This document shows, one piece after another, positions 43,451-52,688 of a DNA stretch of 64,000 nt. The DNA is taken from assembly GCF_003259845.1 (NCBI RefSeq), contig NZ_QLMJ01000029.1:56127-120126 (forward strand), given 5' to 3'. The translations under genes and the position numbers were made by a program. The notes below the pieces were generated by a model. The model was not told the DNA's origin. It was given only the letters and a program-made list of their open reading frames with translations, and did not search any database. Origin of the DNA: Actinoplanes lutulentus. GTDB taxonomy: Bacteria > Actinomycetota > Actinomycetes > Mycobacteriales > Micromonosporaceae. Numbering within the stretch: the first letter of the stretch is position 1; every line of letters starts with the position of its first letter.

Positions 43451-46400
43451 ATGAGCCGGGGTCCGCGGTTTGTCGTCGGTGCGGTGGCCGGAGCGGTCGT
43501 GACCGTTCTGACCCTCTGGGCGTCCATCGAGTACTACCGCTGGGTGCATCGGCCGCCGGACCAGACCACGCAGACCTACCGCGGTGCCATGGGCCAGTTC
43601 GATGTGGGCCTGGTCGCCGCCATCCTCGCGGTGATCACTCTGATCGGCGTGCCGTACCTGCGCTGGCTGCGCGCCCGATGGAAAGCCGACGAGCCCGGTC
43701 CGACCGACCTCAAACAGGCGGCCGACCGCCTGGCCGGCAACGTCGAGGCACAGTGGTCGGCCGAGGTGGCACGGTGGGACCTGATGGACCCCGAGCTGTC
43801 CGTGTCGTGGCGGGCGGCGCCGGCCGAGCTGTTCGAGGACTGGCAGAAGCTGCTCGACAACAGATCCGCAGTGGCCCGCTGGCCCGGCGAGCCCGGGACG
43901 CCGGCCGCGTCCGCGGACGAACTCGCGGGCCGCGGTGACGAACTGCTGGCGCGCTGGAAGAAGGTGCCGACCGGCCGGCTGGTGCTGCTCGGCGACCCGG
44001 GCTCCGGTAAGACCATGCTCCTCGCGCGGCTGGTCCTGGACCTGCTTGGACAGCGCGTGGACGGCGGACCGGTGCCGGTCATGGTGTCGGTGGCGTCCTG
44101 GGACCCGAAGCGGACCACCCTGATCGACTGGCTGGCGTGGCGCCTCACCGTCGACCACGCCTGGCTGGACCGCAGGGTGCGCGGAGCCGATGAGGACACG
44201 CAGAGCCTGGCGGAGGTACTCCTGCGTGCCCGGAGGATCATTGTCCTGCTCGACGGATTCGACGAGATCCCGAAGGACGTCCGTGGCGCGGTCGTCGCCC
44301 GGCTCGGGGCGGCCGCCCTGCCAGCGGGGCAGCCGCTGATCCTCAGCAGCCGCATCGACGAGTTCCGGGCCGCCGTGGAGGCGCAGCCCAGCGGCCACGC
44401 CAAGCTGTTCGCGACCGCCGGCGTGGCGATGAACCCGCTCGAGCCGGACGCGGTCATCGCCTACCTCCGGGACAGCGCGGGCTCGGAACCCGAACGCTGG
44501 GACGGCGTTGCGGAGAAGGTCGGCAACAGATCGCCGGCGCTGTCCGAAGCGCTGACCACGCCACTGATCGCGATGCTGGCCCGGACGGTATACAACCCGC
44601 CGCGCGGCGCGGAGCTGGACGGTCCGCGACCAATGCGCGACCCCGACGAGCTCACCCGGGGTCGTAGCGCGCCCGAGGTCCGGGACTACCTTTTCGACAC
44701 CTACGTGCGGGAGTCGTTCAGGCGCGTGCGGCACGGCAAGCGCCGCCGACGCTGGAACCCGGAGAAGGCCGAGCGCTGGCTGCAAACCCTCGCCGTCCAC
44801 CTCCAGCGAGACGAGGGAGGCCGACCCGATTTCGCCTGGTGGCGGCTGCGCACACCGCCGCGCGAGCCGGAGGCGGACGGACCGCTCGTGGTCAACGCCG
44901 CCCTGGCCCTGGCGGTGGTCACAGGCACCGCCGTATGGCTCACCCTCGCCTTCGTCTTCACCAGCGAGTCCCGGGGCTTCTACACCGGATTCCTCACCGC
45001 CGTCGCTGCGGCGGCGACCTGTGTGGCGATCTTCCGTCTCACCCGCAGCGTCGCCGCCGGTGTCCGGGCCGGGCTGGCCACCGGGTTGACCGCCGGGTTC
45101 GCGGCGGCGGTAGTCGCCGATCTCGCCTCCCCGCCGGAGGTCGGGGTCTCCTTCGCTATCGCGACCGGGTTCGCGGTCGGTCTGTCCTGGCCGCCGTACG
45201 TGCCACGACGGCGACTCACCGGGATGGCCGTGCGCACCGGCGTCGCCATGACCGCCGCCATGACGGCTGCCTATGTCTTCCTGGAGTTCGTCGATCTCGA
45301 CGGCGTGCGGCAGCCGGATCTGCTGTTCGTCCTCGATCGAACCATCAGCATGCTGCCGCAAGGTGTTCCCTGCGGCATAAGTGCCGCCCTCGTCACGGCG
45401 CTCGGCCCGAGGCTCACGCGCGGTCTCGGCGATCCCGCCGGCCAACCGGTGCGGCAGACCCGCTGGCCGGTGGCCGGGCTCGCCGTCGGCGGAACCGTCG
45501 CGGCCGCGATCGGATCCGCGTTCTTTCTGGATCGGGCGTGGGACATCTGGGACGCCGACCAACCTGGGCAATGGGGTGACGCCGCCCTGCGCGCCGCGGT
45601 CTTCGGCATCGACTGGGGAATCGCAGCCGGACTGATCGCCGGCCTCGGCGCCCTGTTGATCGCGGCGATCCGCAACCCCGGCCTGCTAGCTCGCCGCAGC
45701 ACCGCGCTTTACGCGACGCTGGGCGCGGCCGTGACCGCCAGCGTCGTGGTCGGCACGCTCTACCTGGTCGGCGGTGGAGTGATCGCCGATGACATCAGCT
45801 GGAGCGGCTACAGCTCCGAGTTCGCGTTCTCCGGCGAGGCAGCGGCACCGCTGTCCATCGCCATCGCTTCCGGTCTCGTGGTCGGCCTCGTCACCGGCCT
45901 GGTCGTCGAGCTTGCCCGGGCTTGGAACGGCCTGGCGCCAGCAAACCGCTTCGGCGGGCTCGGCGCCGGACTGTTGATCGGCGTGGTGCTCGGCGGCACG
46001 TACTGGTTCACCGGATCCGCGTGGCAGGGGTTTCAGTTCGGCGTCACATCCGGCGTTGCCACCGGCATCGTCGTCGGATTCGCCGCCGTCCTGTTGCGTC
46101 CGGTCCGCGCAGCCGCACACCGGCGCCGCCGGGCGCCGTCGAGCCGGATCGTGGCCGGCACGGTCGGCACCGCGTTCGTCACCGTGCTGTTCGGCATCGT
46201 CTACGGCTTCACGCACGGCATCGCCGCGGGCTTGGGCGCCGTCCTCATCACCATCTTGATGGGCCGCCTGGACACCGAGCCGCTGCCGGCACGCACGCTC
46301 GAGCCAGACGGCACCGGATTCGTAATCGCCGCCAGCGCTGGGGTGCTCGCGCTGCTGGTGGTGGGCTTCAACTTCGATATGCGGGTTGGTCTCCTCGCCG

Positions 46401-46894
46401 CAGTACTGATCGCGGTGTGCATCGGCGCCGCCTACGGTTTCCACGGCGAGCCGCACGAGCAGTCCTCCCCGGAGAGCCCGGCACGCGTGCTTGCCCAGGA
46501 CCGTCTGGTGTTCGTCGTGGCGATGGCGATCGTGGCGCTGGTGCTGCCGGTCGCGATCGCGGTCATCGTCGACGCCATGTTCGATCCGGGGCGGGCGTCC
46601 GACGTGCCGTACGGCATCCGCGCCACTCTCATCTACGGCCTGATTATCGGCCCGATCGCCGCCGCCGGCCAAGCCGCCTGGGGACGCTACCTCGTCGTAC
46701 GCTGCGCGCTGGCGCTCACCGGCCGCCTACCCTGGCGGCTCATGACGTTCCTCGCCGACGCCCACATCCAGCACGGCGTGCTTCGTCAGAGCGGCGCGTA
46801 CTACCAGTTCCGGCACATCAGCCTGCAACGCCGCCTCGCCCGGGTCCCGCCGCCGCCGAGCCCAGAACCGGTCACGGCACCGGTCACCGGATGA
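43451..46894 (+). CDS. membrane-anchored NACHT-family NTPase
   Basis: 1147 residues from the ATG at 43451 (a TTG one codon earlier is possible). Two N-terminal membrane segments (RFVVGAVAGAVVTVLTLWAS, VGLVAAILAVITLIGVPYL) lead to a NACHT/STAND NTPase with Walker A GDPGSGKT (about 181-188) and Walker B IIVLLDGFDEIP. The second half, from about 480, has a dozen or more membrane segments and no LRR or TPR sensor. Bacterial NACHT proteins are often immune sensors, yet this one is coupled by ATGA to a glycan synthase. Either polymer export and its control or defence is possible. Confidence 0.88.
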   Translation: MSRGPRFVVGAVAGAVVTVLTLWASIEYYRWVHRPPDQTTQTYRGAMGQFDVGLVAAILAVITLIGVPYLRWLRARWKADEPGPTDLKQAADRLAGNVEAQWSAEVARWDLMDPELSVSWRAAPAELFEDWQKLLDNRSAVARWPGEPGTPAASADELAGRGDELLARWKKVPTGRLVLLGDPGSGKTMLLARLVLDLLGQRVDGGPVPVMVSVASWDPKRTTLIDWLAWRLTVDHAWLDRRVRGADEDTQSLAEVLLRARRIIVLLDGFDEIPKDVRGAVVARLGAAALPAGQPLILSSRIDEFRAAVEAQPSGHAKLFATAGVAMNPLEPDAVIAYLRDSAGSEPERWDGVAEKVGNRSPALSEALTTPLIAMLARTVYNPPRGAELDGPRPMRDPDELTRGRSAPEVRDYLFDTYVRESFRRVRHGKRRRRWNPEKAERWLQTLAVHLQRDEGGRPDFAWWRLRTPPREPEADGPLVVNAALALAVVTGTAVWLTLAFVFTSESRGFYTGFLTAVAAAATCVAIFRLTRSVAAGVRAGLATGLTAGFAAAVVADLASPPEVGVSFAIATGFAVGLSWPPYVPRRRLTGMAVRTGVAMTAAMTAAYVFLEFVDLDGVRQPDLLFVLDRTISMLPQGVPCGISAALVTALGPRLTRGLGDPAGQPVRQTRWPVAGLAVGGTVAAAIGSAFFLDRAWDIWDADQPGQWGDAALRAAVFGIDWGIAAGLIAGLGALLIAAIRNPGLLARRSTALYATLGAAVTASVVVGTLYLVGGGVIADDISWSGYSSEFAFSGEAAAPLSIAIASGLVVGLVTGLVVELARAWNGLAPANRFGGLGAGLLIGVVLGGTYWFTGSAWQGFQFGVTSGVATGIVVGFAAVLLRPVRAAAHRRRRAPSSRIVAGTVGTAFVTVLFGIVYGFTHGIAAGLGAVLITILMGRLDTEPLPARTLEPDGTGFVIAASAGVLALLVVGFNFDMRVGLLAAVLIAVCIGAAYGFHGEPHEQSSPESPARVLAQDRLVFVVAMAIVALVLPVAIAVIVDAMFDPGRASDVPYGIRATLIYGLIIGPIAAAGQAAWGRYLVVRCALALTGRLPWRLMTFLADAHIQHGVLRQSGAYYQFRHISLQRRLARVPPPPSPEPVTAPVTG

Positions 46895-48129
46895 GAGTCG
46901 TCGCCGCGGGGGTGTTCGCGGCCCTCGGCTACCTCGTGTGGCTCCCGCGCACCTGGCTCGCGATCGCCGCGTTGGGCGCGACAGCGGTGGCCTGGACCGT
47001 CGTGCAGAGCGTGCTCGCCGCTGCGGTCCGGCGCCGGAACCCCGAGCCGACCGGCGAGCCGATGATCTCGATTGTGGTCGCCACCCTGCTGGACCGCAAC
47101 GGCGTCGCCACCTTCGACCGCGCGATGGCGGCCCTCGCCGCGCAGGATTGGCCCCGGTTCGAGGTGATCGTCGTCGACGACGGCTCCCCGGATCCAGAGG
47201 TGGTGCGCATCCTCTGCGAGCGGCACGGCCTGCGATATCTGCGCCAGCCACAGATCGGCAAGCGGCAGGCCATGTACCGCGCCTTCACGAACCTCAACCC
47301 TGCGACCGAGTTCGTGCTGACCTGCGATGACGACACCGTCTGGGACCCGGGCGCGGTGCGGGGTATGGTCGCCTGCCTGCAATCCGACCCCGGGGCGGGC
47401 GCGTGCGGCGGCGAGGTGGTCGCTCTCAACCCCGGCGAGTCCTGGTTAACCGGGCTGACCGCCGCCCGAACCTGGCTGACCTTCCAGGTGGAGTTCGCGG
47501 CAGCCGCCTGGGCCGGGACACTGACCTGCGTCTCCGGGCAGCTGGGTGGCTATCGCCGCGCCCTGATCGACGAGATCAGGGACGAGTTCGTGACGCAGAC
47601 GTTCCTCGGCCGGCCATGCACGTTTGGCGACGACCGCCACCTCACCAATCTGGTGCTCGGTCGCGGACATCGGGTGCTCTACGCGCGGGCGCGCGGCCGC
47701 GCCGAGTTGCCCGCCACGTTCGCGCGGTACTGCCGCCAGCAGACCCGGTGGGGCAAATCATACTGGCGCGAGATGATCTGGACTTTCCAGGCGATTAAGG
47801 TGCAATCGCCGATGCTCGCCCTGGACTGGGTCATCGGTGCTTTGTCGACACCGTTGTTACTGGCGACGGTGCTGGTGTCGCTCTTCTCGCCAGCACATCT
47901 GGCGGCCCTGGCCGGCGCGGTCCTGGCGATTTTCCTGACTCGGGCCGTCGCGGCCACGCTGGCGACCAACCGCTTCAGCTTCCTCTGGAGGTTGCCCCTC
48001 TTCTCACTGATCAGTATCGGTCTCCTCCTGCCGCTGAAGTTCGTCTCCCTGTCCCGCGTCACCGATCCGGCCTGGGGGACGAGGCAAACCCGTTCCGAGG
48101 TACGGGTGACCGGCCGCCCCGATCGATGA
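46891..48129 (+). CDS. hyaluronan/chitin-synthase-like glycosyltransferase family 2
   Basis: 412 residues, ATG overlapping the stop of the NACHT gene. Two N-terminal membrane segments, then ISIVVATLLDRNGVATFDRA, VIVVDDGSPDPE, FVLTCDDDTVWDPG (DDD), CVSGQLGGYRR, FGDDRHLTNLVL and QQTRWGKSYWRE (the QxxRW product-binding motif), followed by C-terminal membrane helices. These are the motifs of processive GT2 polymerases such as hyaluronan synthase, NodC and chitin synthase. It should make and extrude a beta-linked polymer at the membrane. The upstream deacetylase would fit an N-acetylglucosamine-containing product. Confidence 0.88.
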   Translation: MRVVAAGVFAALGYLVWLPRTWLAIAALGATAVAWTVVQSVLAAAVRRRNPEPTGEPMISIVVATLLDRNGVATFDRAMAALAAQDWPRFEVIVVDDGSPDPEVVRILCERHGLRYLRQPQIGKRQAMYRAFTNLNPATEFVLTCDDDTVWDPGAVRGMVACLQSDPGAGACGGEVVALNPGESWLTGLTAARTWLTFQVEFAAAAWAGTLTCVSGQLGGYRRALIDEIRDEFVTQTFLGRPCTFGDDRHLTNLVLGRGHRVLYARARGRAELPATFARYCRQQTRWGKSYWREMIWTFQAIKVQSPMLALDWVIGALSTPLLLATVLVSLFSPAHLAALAGAVLAIFLTRAVAATLATNRFSFLWRLPLFSLISIGLLLPLKFVSLSRVTDPAWGTRQTRSEVRVTGRPDR

Positions 48130-48338
48130 TTCGACGCTTGCGCAGCTGCACGGTGTCGGCTTTCAATGAATCGGACCAGGCTCGAGCGGTGATGTCCTGC
48201 GAAATCGTCGTCCCATCTCCGAGATCAAGAACTGGACTCGTCCACGAGGGCCGGCGGCTTGAACTCGACGATCGGCACGAGTTGGTCGCCGGGCCGGGAG
48301 CGCCTTGTCACGGTCCAGGGCGTGTATCGAAGTCATAG
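48130..48338. other. short gene-free stretch before the IS remnant
   Basis: No recognisable gene. A minus-strand frame ends DQLVPIVEFKPPALVDESSS and may be the tail of a lost gene cut by the neighbouring IS. Confidence 0.3.
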
Positions 48339-49095
48339 CTACTCGTTGATCGCGGCGATGGTCACGGTGGCTGCGTAGCGCACGGCCATTTTCTCGAACC
48401 GGGTCGCCACCGCCCGGTGGCGTTTGAGCCGGTTGATACCGCGTTCCACGGCGTGGCGCTGTTTGTAAATCTCGGGGTAGTTCGCACGAGACGTGTACGC
48501 CTTATCCGCCAGGGCCCGGTCCGGCCGGGTGCGCGGACGCCCGACCGGACGAGGAGCATGGATACCTTCCATCACCGCGATGAAACTGCGGTCTGTCACC
48601 GCGCTGGCCCGCAGTCAGCACCATCGACAACGGCGTCTGCCCTTGTTCGCGGCTCAGATACAACTTCGTGGTCAGCCCGCCCCGCAATCGGCCCAGCGCG
48701 TGATCGGCCGGCTCGACCGCGACGCCGCCCGGCGGCTCGGTCTGCAGATCCCCCTTAAGGGCACCGGCGGCATGCTGATGCGCCCGGGCCACCGTCGAGT
48801 CGAGCGACACGTCCCACACGATCCGGCCCGCCACGTCCGCGGCCGCCGCAACGCGTCAGGATCCGCGCCCACGTCCCGTCGCGTTGCCACCGCCGGAACA
48901 ACGCATACGCCGCCGCCCACGAGCCATAGCAGGCCGGGATGTCACGCCATAGTGTCCCTGCCCGGACCCGCCACCGGATCCCATTGATGAGCTGCCGTTT
49001 CGTCCAGTTCGGCGGACGTACTGGACGGCGCGCCACGGGCAGAGCGGCTCCAGCGCTGCCCACTGCACGTCGGTCAGATCGTACCGCCTCGTCAC
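48339..49095 (-). mobile_element. decayed IS5-family transposase
   Basis: Three frames together spell one transposase. 48856-49095 gives the start MTRRYDLTDVQWAALEPL, 48755-48990 gives WTKRQLINGIRWRVRAGTLW, 48502-48834 gives IVWDVSLDSTVARAHQHAAG, and 48339-48599 the end (ALADKAYTSRANY, AVERGINRLKRHRAVATRFE). At least two frameshifts are present. Between YTSRANY and PEIYKQRHAVERG some 35 family residues are missing. The catalytic Asp (WDVSLDST) and late Glu (AVERG) can still be seen, but no functional enzyme can be made. Target-site duplications were not identified. Confidence 0.85.
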
Positions 49096-49267
49096 CGCTG
49101 CGCGGGATGGCGTGGTCGATCTGAGCGTCGCGGAAGACGACAGAAGTCATGCACCAGTAGCAGCGCTTGTTCCACAGTCGGTAGAGCACCAGCTTCAGGA
49201 TGCTGTTGTCGCCGCTCACCTGGTAGCGCACGTCGGCGGGAGCGCGATAGTTCGTCGGTCCAGCCAT
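49095..49267 (-). pseudogene. HNH endonuclease, N-terminal part, interrupted by the IS5 remnant
   Basis: From ATG at 49267 the frame reads YRAPADVRYQVSGDN, then YRLWNKRCYWC and FRDAQIDHAIPRS, the CxxC and DH-I-P start of an HNH nuclease. After this the reading runs directly into the transposase start. The C-terminal half with the second Cys pair is absent from the window. A 38-residue hydrophobic frame ends three bases upstream (49271-49387), but it overlaps an IS630 remnant and is not called. Confidence 0.7.
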
Positions 49268-49387
49268 GGTTCACCGTCCTGCGAGGTAGTGGGCGAGGGT
49301 GAGCAGCAGGGCGATGGCACCGGCGATCACGCAACCGCCTTGCAGGCTTCGGGGCAGGTAAGGCCGTCGTGTCGATGCGCTGCTCAT

Positions 49388-49600
49388 CGTCAGGACTGAT
49401 ATGGCGGGACGGCCACCCACCAATGAGGGTCCAGGCTGGCCATCCCCATCCGTTGAGCCGAGGGATGACCTGCCGGATCGTATCCTCGTCGGCCTGCACG
49501 AGACGCGCGATCGGCGCGACACGTTGTTCCCACCGGCTGAGGCGAGCACGACCACGGCCCGATCATGCCGCCGTCTCGCCAAGTAACCGCACCATGACAT
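49388..49600 (-). mobile_element. IS630-family transposase remnant
   Basis: Pieces in different frames read RRHDRAVVVLASAGGN, LVQADEDTIRQVIPRLNGWG and PSRHISPDDEQRID. In order these match the N-terminal helix-turn-helix portion of IS630-type transposases. At least two frameshifts; no catalytic domain. Confidence 0.6.
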
Positions 49601-49634
49601 AGTGTGTTCATACATCGACATCGGTGGAGGCGTT

Positions 49635-50693
49635 GTGGGCTCTCTGACCACGGCCGAACCGAATCCGCCCGGAGAGCTGCAGCCCGGGGAAGGACAACAG
49701 GTCGGCCTAGGGCTGACGCTCGCCGAGATGAAGGAACTTTGTGTCGTTGTCACTGAGACGCGTTTCCACCCATCGGGCACGGACGTCTTCTTCAGTTGCA
49801 ACGTTCTGCTGCATCCACGCCGCGTTCTAGTACGCTCCACAATCGACGTGCCAACCCCCGCCACGCTGCATGACGTCGCTGAGGAAGCACACCGCCGGGA
49901 GTGCGCTGACTATCTAATCGTCACAGCACGGCCGCTGCCCGCCGGATTAGCGCCATCGGACCATGTGTTAGGCCCTGAGCAGTTCCTAGCGCTGCTGCGT
50001 TCGTCCCATGCCGTCGCGTGGTCCGGTGACCTGCCCCGCCCGCGCCGCAGCGACTTCATTAGCGCGCGGCGTCGAGCCCAACGACTTCAAGAAGTAGACC
50101 GCTTAGGTTTGGCCTGGCTGCCATCACTATCTCGGTTCAAGCATCCCTGGCAACTACGAGAGACCGCGACCCCGCCGGACGAGTGGTTCGAGCGCATCGT
50201 CTTCCAACTCGCCACGTCGACGTTTCGGCTCGGGGGCCTGCGCCTCGGCACCGCCAAGCGCGGTCAGCGCGTAGGTGACGCCCTGCTATGGAGAGACGAC
50301 AACTTCATTCTCCTGGACTGCAAAGCCGCCCAAGACGGCTACCGCCTCGGCGTCGACGACGAGCGGCGCCTACTCGAATACGCCGGCCAGTCCTATATGC
50401 AATACGGCTTCAGCGGACAGCCCCGCTGCGTCGTCTTGGTTAGCTCCTCCTTCCCCACCTTCGACGAGCAGCCGCGGCGCTTCACCGACCGCCGACGCCG
50501 CTTCACCGACGCCGGAAGTGACCTAGCCTGCATCCGAGCCGACGACCTCGTCGAGGCGTCGCTCGAACTTCTGGACCACCCGGGCGACACCCGCCCCGTC
50601 GACAGCATCGCCTGGTGTGACGTACTCGCAGAGGGAATGGTCACCCGAGAGACATTGGTGGGATCCTGTCGCAGCTCGCCCGGACCACACTGA
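49635..50693 (+). CDS. PD-(D/E)XK nuclease-like protein, first gene of a Qat-like operon
   Basis: 352 residues from the GTG at 49635, chosen because GGTGGAGG lies just upstream; a GTG 11 codons earlier lacks one. The N-terminal 130 residues are unassigned. The C-terminal half has a helix Glu (WFERIVFQLA), then GDALLWRDDNFILLDCKAAQ, where Asp215 and Asp228-x-Lys230 form a PD-(D/E)XK active site as in restriction enzymes. No helicase or methylase is attached. The stop overlaps the ATG of the next gene. In this operon it occupies a place where Qat systems encode other effectors, so a role as DNA- or RNA-cutting effector is inferred. Confidence 0.72.
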   Translation: MGSLTTAEPNPPGELQPGEGQQVGLGLTLAEMKELCVVVTETRFHPSGTDVFFSCNVLLHPRRVLVRSTIDVPTPATLHDVAEEAHRRECADYLIVTARPLPAGLAPSDHVLGPEQFLALLRSSHAVAWSGDLPRPRRSDFISARRRAQRLQEVDRLGLAWLPSLSRFKHPWQLRETATPPDEWFERIVFQLATSTFRLGGLRLGTAKRGQRVGDALLWRDDNFILLDCKAAQDGYRLGVDDERRLLEYAGQSYMQYGFSGQPRCVVLVSSSFPTFDEQPRRFTDRRRRFTDAGSDLACIRADDLVEASLELLDHPGDTRPVDSIAWCDVLAEGMVTRETLVGSCRSSPGPH

Positions 50694-51364
50694 TGGGCAC
50701 CTCCGTCTCGATGCGATCATCGCGCACCAGCCGGCCTTGGGCCATGGCGCGCGCCAGCATCAGCACCGGAGCATCCCCCGAGACGGTCCTGACCGACGTT
50801 ATCCGCGCGGCTGCGGGCGATTGGCTCAGCATGTTAACCAGCGACGGAGTCACGGTGTACGCGCAATACGCCGCCGACGCCTGGGCCCAAGTGGCTGAAA
50901 AGCCAACGGAAGACGACCGGCGTGCCGAAGTAAGCTCGGTGCTGCGCGACGCGCGAACAAGAGCACTCTCGGCCGGCGGTGCGGGTGTTGCCGTCGGGCT
51001 CGCCGAAAGAGCGCTGGCCCGCACCCTCCTTGGACGGCTGCAGGACGACGCCGATGCCGCCGGTCGTGGGCAGCAACCACATACCCTCCCACCACCGAAC
51101 CTGATCCCCGGTCTACTCGGCGAATTGATGCGCCAGACTGCCATGCACTTCTACACCCGCGACGCCGCCGCCTATACCGGAACCGCTGCGATCCCGGACG
51201 TCCAGACCTTTAACACCACGACTCGCCGTATCGGCGAGGCGGCCGCGAACGCCGCCCGCGCCGGTCGTCCGGCCTTGAGCGGCCGAGGAACTGATGGCTG
51301 GACTGCCGCCGTCCGCGCCGCGATGCAATCGGCGGCGCGACCGAACGCGAATCCGGGCATGTGA
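50693..51364 (+). CDS. qatB-like: QatB-like protein
   Basis: 223 residues. It opens MGTSVSMRSSR; a Met-Gly-Thr-Ser start is what I remember from QatB proteins of the Qat anti-phage system, and removal of Met would expose Gly. The remainder is helical and Ala-rich (GAGVAVGLAERALARTLLGR) with no enzyme motif. Its start overlaps the nuclease stop and its end overlaps the QatC-like start, so stoichiometric expression is likely. In QueC-like defence systems a protein N-terminus is reported to be a target of deazaguanine attachment; transferring that to this protein is inference. Homology was judged by eye and by position. Confidence 0.62.
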   Translation: MGTSVSMRSSRTSRPWAMARASISTGASPETVLTDVIRAAAGDWLSMLTSDGVTVYAQYAADAWAQVAEKPTEDDRRAEVSSVLRDARTRALSAGGAGVAVGLAERALARTLLGRLQDDADAAGRGQQPHTLPPPNLIPGLLGELMRQTAMHFYTRDAAAYTGTAAIPDVQTFNTTTRRIGEAAANAARAGRPALSGRGTDGWTAAVRAAMQSAARPNANPGM

Positions 51365-52668
51365 TGCCCAAGGACTACAACATCGTCGTCAACGACTGCG
51401 CCAGCCCTCCAGTTCTCGGGCTCACGCATCTGCGCACGCGCGCAACCCCATACGGCGGACGGAACTTCACCAGCTCCTTCCAGGACATCATCGGGGGCCT
51501 ACCAGAACGGCTTACGCCGATCCAGCAGGACTGGCTCCACATCCTGACGAGCATTTTCGCCGCCGACGTCGCAAGCAAACGGGGAGCCGGCGACGACTGG
51601 AGCCGACGCATCCAGCTATGGATCGGCGTACGCGAACCCGACCATTGGAAGCCGCTGAAACCGCAAATCGAGCTCGTCTTCAAATCCCTCACCTACGACC
51701 AGTTTGCGGTCACGTTCGTCGCCGACCCCGACGCGCCGCCGACACCACGCCAGGACCGCGAAGCGTTCCCGCGGGCCGACAGCGTCGCTCTGGTCTCGGG
51801 CGGTATAGACAGCCTGACTGGCGCAGCCAGGCTGCTCGACCTCCACCGCACACCGCTGTTCATCAGCCATCAGAACAGCGGTGCCGTGTCCGATGCGCTG
51901 CAAGCAGTCGATGAGGGACTCGCTCGCATCGGCCAACATGCCGGCCGTCGCTCCTTCACCGCGCAGAAGGAGGGCATCGACGGGACCGAGAGCAGTCAGC
52001 GCTCCCGTTCGCTCCTCTATATGGGGGTGGCATGCCTCGCTGCTGCATGCCTAGATATCTCCGACGTCTATCTCAACGAGAATGGCATCATGGCCATTAA
52101 CGTGCCTCTCACCCCGGCCCGCATCGGTTCTTTCAGTACCCACACGTGCAATCCGACCATCGTCTACGACGTCGCTAAAATAGCCGGGCAGGCTCTCGGC
52201 TGGACCGGGACCATCCACAACATCATTGTGACATCAACAAAGCCCGAAGTCGTACTGGAAGCAGCGACACTCGGGTTACGCGACGTTCTCCCGAAGACCG
52301 TGAGCTGCTGGCAGATCGGAAGAACAAGGCGACACTGCGGATATTGCGTCCCCTGCCTCATCCGGCAAATATCGTTCGAACACGCTGGACTGAGCGACAC
52401 GTCACACGAGATCTACCCGCTCGACACTATCCCTAACGGGGGGATACGTCAGCAAACCGCGATCGACAATGTCACCCACCTCGCTGCCCATGTCCTTGCG
52501 CTGTCCCAATCCGACGAGTTCGAGCTAGAACTTGATTTCACCGAGATAATCAACTGTGACGGGCAACTCACGCGCAGGCAGTCAATGGACATGCACTATC
52601 GGTGGGCCGAGCAGTGCCTGAGTGTTTTGGAACGGCATCCGCACTCAGCGCACCTTCTAGGCCGATAA
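51364..52668 (+). CDS. qatC-like: QueC/QatC-like PP-loop enzyme
   Basis: 434 residues from the ATG overlapping the QatB-like stop. About 135 N-terminal residues form an extra domain not found in QueC. A PP-loop ATPase core follows with LVSGGIDSLTGA (SGGIDS at 145-150). The zinc site SCWQIGRTRRHCGYCVPC has Cys315, 325, 328 and 331, as in 7-cyano-7-deazaguanine synthase. QueC adenylates a deazaguanine carboxylate and converts it to a nitrile. No queF, queD or tgt gene is nearby, so queuosine synthesis is unlikely, and the length with the N-terminal domain fits QatC/Cap9-type defence relatives. Confidence 0.8.
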   Translation: MPKDYNIVVNDCASPPVLGLTHLRTRATPYGGRNFTSSFQDIIGGLPERLTPIQQDWLHILTSIFAADVASKRGAGDDWSRRIQLWIGVREPDHWKPLKPQIELVFKSLTYDQFAVTFVADPDAPPTPRQDREAFPRADSVALVSGGIDSLTGAARLLDLHRTPLFISHQNSGAVSDALQAVDEGLARIGQHAGRRSFTAQKEGIDGTESSQRSRSLLYMGVACLAAACLDISDVYLNENGIMAINVPLTPARIGSFSTHTCNPTIVYDVAKIAGQALGWTGTIHNIIVTSTKPEVVLEAATLGLRDVLPKTVSCWQIGRTRRHCGYCVPCLIRQISFEHAGLSDTSHEIYPLDTIPNGGIRQQTAIDNVTHLAAHVLALSQSDEFELELDFTEIINCDGQLTRRQSMDMHYRWAEQCLSVLERHPHSAHLLGR

Positions 52669-52688
52669 GCGATCCTGCGGGAGGCATC

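Noticed and set aside
43400..45571. 723-codon frame antisense to the NACHT gene
   Set aside because: No start signal or domain; covers the P-loop region of the real gene.
49271..49387. 38-residue hydrophobic minus-strand frame before the HNH gene
   Set aside because: Ends three bases before the HNH start and looks membrane-like, but has no ribosome site and its beginning adjoins IS630 debris.
51361..52668. Queuosine synthesis gene queC
   Set aside because: PP-loop and zinc site match QueC, but the extra N-terminal domain, the lack of queD/queE/queF or tgt nearby, and the QatB-like partner favour a defence-type relative.
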